Positions 41,177 through 43,315 of a DNA stretch of 43,315 nucleotides are shown piece by piece; the stretch's first letter is position 1, and the number at the start of each line of letters is the position of its first letter. The DNA comes from CAZKCK01 sp964552325 (lineage in GTDB: Bacteria; Bacteroidota; Bacteroidia; Bacteroidales; TTA-H9), in assembly GCA_964552325.1 (NCBI GenBank), contig CAZKHA010000008.1:1-43315 (forward strand), read 5' to 3'. The position numbers were made by a program, and so were the translations under genes. The notes under the pieces are model-generated. The model was given only the letters and a program-made list of their open reading frames with translations, did no database searches and was not told the DNA's origin.

Positions 41177-41905
41177 ATGAATACAGTTTTAAAACCAAAA
41201 GTACTGTTATTTACAGTTGTTTTATGCCTGATAGCCCTTATGGGCAATGCTTGCGCCTTTCAAGATAGGGGAATTAAAGGAAACGGAAACGTGGTTACCC
41301 AAACCCGGGCTGTGTCTGGTTTTACCAAATTAAGCGTTAGCAGTGCCTTTAAGGTTTTTATTAAACAAGGTTCGGCTACCGAATTAAAGGTAGAGGCCGA
41401 AGAAAACCTAATGGATCATATTATTACCAAAGTTGAAGGCTCAACGCTACGCATCTATTGCAATGGGGTTTCGGCCACCAAGAATATGACCATACACCTA
41501 AGCTTTGTTAACCTTGATGAGATAAAGCTTTCAGGGGCTGTAACCATCGAAGGGGCTAGTGCCCTAAAGTTTGAAAAGCTATACCTCGATTTTTCGGGGG
41601 CATCTGAAGCCAACCTCGATCTTACGGCCATTGAACTTGATGGCAATGCTTCGGGTGCTACCAAGCTTAGGCTTGCTGGCAGCGTAGCCAAAGCCGATTT
41701 CGACCTTTCGGGTGCCTCTGAACTCGAAGCCAAAGGCCTTGCCGTTAAAACCATGGAATTGGAGGCCAGTGGCGCTTCTTCAGCCGAGGTTGACGTAGCC
41801 GAACAGCTAAATATCTCCGCTTCTGGTGCTTCCGATGTTACGTACAGTGGTGCTGCGCAGGTACAAAGCAAAAGCAGTGGGGCATCAAATATCCGTAAAC
41901 GCTAG
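41177..41905 (+). CDS. Secreted DUF2807 (head GIN) protein, SGAS repeat type
   Basis: A 242-residue exported protein with a hydrophobic N-terminus ending MGNACAF, possibly a lipoprotein (Cys26) though the lipobox is poor. It starts its domain with the same signature as its neighbour (VSGFTKLSVSSAFKVFIKQGSATELKVEAEENLMDHIITKV) but its rungs use SGAS instead of GSGD: SGAVTIE, SGASEAN, SGATKLR, SGASELE, SGASSAE, SGASDVT, SGAAQVQ, SGASNIR. The acidic turn residue has therefore been replaced by Ala/Ser. Last gene of the sigma-factor operon; a hairpin terminator follows. Confidence 0.85.
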   Translation: MNTVLKPKVLLFTVVLCLIALMGNACAFQDRGIKGNGNVVTQTRAVSGFTKLSVSSAFKVFIKQGSATELKVEAEENLMDHIITKVEGSTLRIYCNGVSATKNMTIHLSFVNLDEIKLSGAVTIEGASALKFEKLYLDFSGASEANLDLTAIELDGNASGATKLRLAGSVAKADFDLSGASELEAKGLAVKTMELEASGASSAEVDVAEQLNISASGASDVTYSGAAQVQSKSSGASNIRKR

Positions 41906-41942
41906 TTGCAAAGCAATGTAAATTGTTTGTAATCAGATAATC

Positions 41943-41972
41943 GTGTAATTTTTGAAAAAATATTACACTTTT
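41943..41972 (+). terminator. Terminator of the sigma-factor operon
   Basis: GTGTAAT (41943-41949) pairs with ATTACAC (41962-41968), extended inward by T/A pairs with one bulge, followed by four T. The T-run is short, so confidence is moderate. Confidence 0.55.
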
Positions 41973-41985
41973 AAGGGCTGAAGAA

Positions 41986-42016
41986 TTTGGAGGCAAACAG
42001 AATTTTTATAATTTTG
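41986..42016 (+). promoter_or_regulatory. Consensus Bacteroidetes promoter of tRNA-Gln
   Basis: TTTG at 41986-41989, a 19-base spacer and TAATTTTG at 42009-42016 form an exact -33/-7 pair, 16 bases before the tRNA. This is the best promoter in the window. Confidence 0.8.
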
Positions 42017-42031
42017 CACCCGCTTTGGCAC

Positions 42032-42102
42032 TGTCCGATGGTGTAATGGCAGCACAGTAGATTTTGGTTCTATTAGTCTAGGTTCGAGTCCTGGTCGGAC
42101 AA
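42032..42102 (+). tRNA. tRNA-Gln (anticodon UUG)
   Basis: A full cloverleaf of 71 bases. Acceptor stem TGTCCGA pairs with TCGGACA (7 of 7); D arm GTG-loop-CAC; anticodon stem GTAGA/TCTAT (one G-U pair) with loop TTTTGGT giving anticodon UUG; 4-base variable loop; T arm CTAGG/CCTGG with loop TTCGAGT; discriminator A. CCA is not encoded. It is flanked by its own promoter and terminator, so it is a separate transcription unit. Confidence 0.97.
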
Positions 42103-42115
42103 CAAAACAACTCGA

Positions 42116-42153
42116 AAACCCCTTGATAATTAACACTTATCAGGGGGTTTTTT
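42116..42153 (+). terminator. Strong Rho-independent terminator after tRNA-Gln
   Basis: A 14-bp stem (42116-42129 with 42137-42150, one G-U pair) with a 7-base loop and GC core CCCC/GGGG, followed by six T (42148-42153). Confidence 0.92.
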
Positions 42154-42867
42154 ATTTAAGGGGACAAATAGGGGGGCAAATAGTTTTACTTCAACATTTC
42201 AACTTCGCTTCCGGGTTTGCAAAAAATGAGGATGCTTAAAACCACCTACTGGCAAGCGCTTGTCGTATTCGTTATTATTGCGTAGGTACGAGTTGGACAG
42301 CACCAACGTGAAGCCCTTGACAATACCCAACAGTTTTAGCAAGCAAATTTCGTGGGCAAGCACCAACAAGCATAGGTTTGAAGGTACGCTCAGCTAACGG
42401 ATAGGTGAGGGGGGCGCAAGTAGAAAATCAATTGAATGCTCCCCTTCGACTGCAAAAGAATGTTTATCATGACATTTCGACCCCGGATTCTTAGGGGGAG
42501 AAATCCTATAATACCATGGTTACTACTTATTAATTGGTAATTAGCCATGCCAATATGGTTTGATGGCAGAACCGCTCATGTAAAAGCCTTACATACGGGC
42601 TCAAGGAAATTCAAAAAGCTTAGAAGCCCTCAGTTATGCTTGTAGCCTCGTTCTGCTTTTAGAATGAACGGCAACAGCAGAATCCATATAGATTTGCCTT
42701 TTTTCGATAAATTTTAACAATGCGATGCCTTCCTTAATCAGCTATTCAGTATTTTTGTAGGGTTAAACCAATCAGCATTAAGATGGCAAGACCTATACAC
42801 AAGGCTGAAATATCCGCAAAATTGCGTTTACAGGTTCGTTATCGGCAAGGCTAACAAAACGACAGCA
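42154..42867. other. 714-base stretch without a convincing gene
   Basis: Between the tRNA-Gln terminator and the last gene. It contains a short inverted repeat at 42474-42504 and a minus-strand reading frame open for 64 codons (42202-42393) without a clear start. No integrase, transposase or RNA was recognised. Base composition is more mixed than in neighbouring intergenic DNA. It may be decayed or acquired DNA; no attachment-site duplication of the tRNA 3' end is seen in the window. Confidence 0.5.
42474..42504. repeat. Short inverted repeat, ATTTC...GAAAT type
   Basis: Arms ATTTCGACCCC (42474-42484) and GGGGGAGAAAT (42494-42504) pair with two mismatches around a 9-base loop. The form resembles widespread small intergenic repeats of the ATTTCGA/GAGAAAT type in Bacteroidetes; that likeness is from memory. 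Confidence 0.5.
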
Positions 42868-43315
42868 ATGAAAGGATTAAACTACATATTGATATCTTTT
42901 TTGTTACTAATTCCTCAAATCAGGACTTTTGCAACCTCACAAATACCTGACTTGTTGATTTATAATGGTGACACACTTGCAATATTTGCTAATCCATTGG
43001 AGCAACTTTTTGAAAATGATTCAATAAGACCAAATTTCTTTGGAGATAAAGAAGGTTGCATGTCGACAGCTTGTTGGCGAGGTTATGAAGCTGAATGGGC
43101 GATATTTGACAACGAACTATACTTGACAGGTATTTATAGTTGTTGTTACTACGAGGACAGTATAAATGCTGACCTCAAAATGCTGTTTAGTAATAAGTTT
43201 GTGAATGGAAAAGTAAAAGCGGATTGGTTTACAGGCAAAATTATTGCACCTCAAGGAGAACTTCTTTACTACATTCATATGGAATACGAATCTTTATATG
43301 AGAGAGAATTGGAAC
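42868..43315 (+). CDS. Hypothetical secreted protein, 3' truncated by window end
   Basis: The frame is open from ATG at 42868 to the last base (149 codons). A signal peptide occupies about residues 1-22 (LNYILISFLLLIPQIRTFA). The mature part has DLLIYNGDTLAIFANPLEQL, then a block with four cysteines (GCMSTACWRGYEAEWAIFD and YSCCYY) and KVKADWFTGKIIAPQGELLYY. I do not recognise a named family. The paired Cys and Trp/Tyr pattern suggests a small disulfide-containing periplasmic protein. Being beyond a tRNA and a gene-poor stretch it is probably accessory. No upstream TAnnTTTG box was found nearby. Confidence 0.7.
   Translation, partial: MKGLNYILISFLLLIPQIRTFATSQIPDLLIYNGDTLAIFANPLEQLFENDSIRPNFFGDKEGCMSTACWRGYEAEWAIFDNELYLTGIYSCCYYEDSINADLKMLFSNKFVNGKVKADWFTGKIIAPQGELLYYIHMEYESLYERELE

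Noticed and set aside
41455..41871. Open minus-strand frame of 138 codons, and a similar one at 40643-41050
   Set aside because: Both are antisense to the DUF2807 repeat genes; their Ser/Glu/Pro-rich repeats (SPEP, APE) are reverse readings of the GSGD and SGAS turns.
42780..42867. Integron attC-like site before the last gene (segment with CGTTATCGGCAAGGCTAAC)
   Set aside because: I could not pair it with matching upstream arms, and the core does not fit RYYYAAC/GTTRRRY; likeness only.
1..43315. CRISPR arrays, rRNA, transposase or phage genes
   Set aside because: No regularly spaced direct repeats, no rRNA segments and no transposase, integrase or phage structural motif were found in reading the window.

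Overview
The window looks like a chromosomal contig from an anaerobic or facultatively anaerobic member of the Bacteroidetes (Bacteroidota). Evidence: three secreted proteins end in type IX secretion (T9SS, Por) sorting tails and a PorQ-like T9SS protein is present; at least fourteen genes are preceded by the Bacteroidetes -7 promoter box TAnnTTTG; and many families are typical of the phylum (DUF2723/GT117, DUF1573, DUF4369-TlpA, DUF2807, DUF4097). A complete hydF gene implies [FeFe]-hydrogenase use. The exact order cannot be fixed from the sequence; a fermentative Bacteroidales relative is my guess.

Layout. 1-4.2 kb: 3' part of ispH, then a large DUF2723 membrane glycosyltransferase, a 122-bp nested palindrome and a terminator. 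4.3-6.8 kb: rdgB and ung (minus strand), a 42-residue lipoprotein and a beta-barrel-like protein (plus strand). 7.0-11.4 kb: two T9SS cargo proteins in tandem (minus). 11.8-18.6 kb: a tight plus-strand operon of a C1-family peptidase, an aspartate ammonia-lyase-type enzyme, hydF, and a 942-residue secreted glycosidase-like protein with a C-terminal SUMF1 domain. 18.6-24.8 kb: a thioredoxin-like protein and a coiled-coil membrane protein sharing back-to-back promoters, a SanA/YdcF-like protein, a carboxypeptidase-regulatory-like protein, an LEA-like lipoprotein and PorQ.

24.9-29.4 kb: rlmD converging with and overlapping aroK, then a DUF1573-yajC-YbbR-coaE operon. 29.4-31.3 kb: a large protein that combines a HELGH metallopeptidase motif, a ComEA-like helix-hairpin-helix and four C-terminal membrane helices. 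31.6-37.0 kb: a TerB-like protein; a minus-strand PASTA protein / T9SS cargo / RluD operon; and ddl divergent from it. 37,189-37,288 is a 100-N assembly gap that truncates an isoprenylcysteine-methyltransferase-like gene. 38.1-41.9 kb: an ECF sigma factor, a membrane partner and three secreted beta-strand-repeat proteins in one operon. 42.0-42.15 kb: tRNA-Gln(UUG) with a near-ideal promoter and a strong terminator. The last 1.2 kb is about 700 bases without a convincing gene followed by a truncated secreted protein, and looks like accessory DNA.

Most of the window is ordinary housekeeping DNA. The parts deserving a second look are the pepC-aspA-hydF-glycosidase/SUMF1 operon, the metallopeptidase-HhH-membrane fusion, the sigma factor/DUF2807 operon, the nested palindrome after the GT117 gene and the gene-poor stretch beyond tRNA-Gln. 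No CRISPR array, rRNA, transposase or integrase gene was found. All family calls come from reading motifs; no database search was possible.
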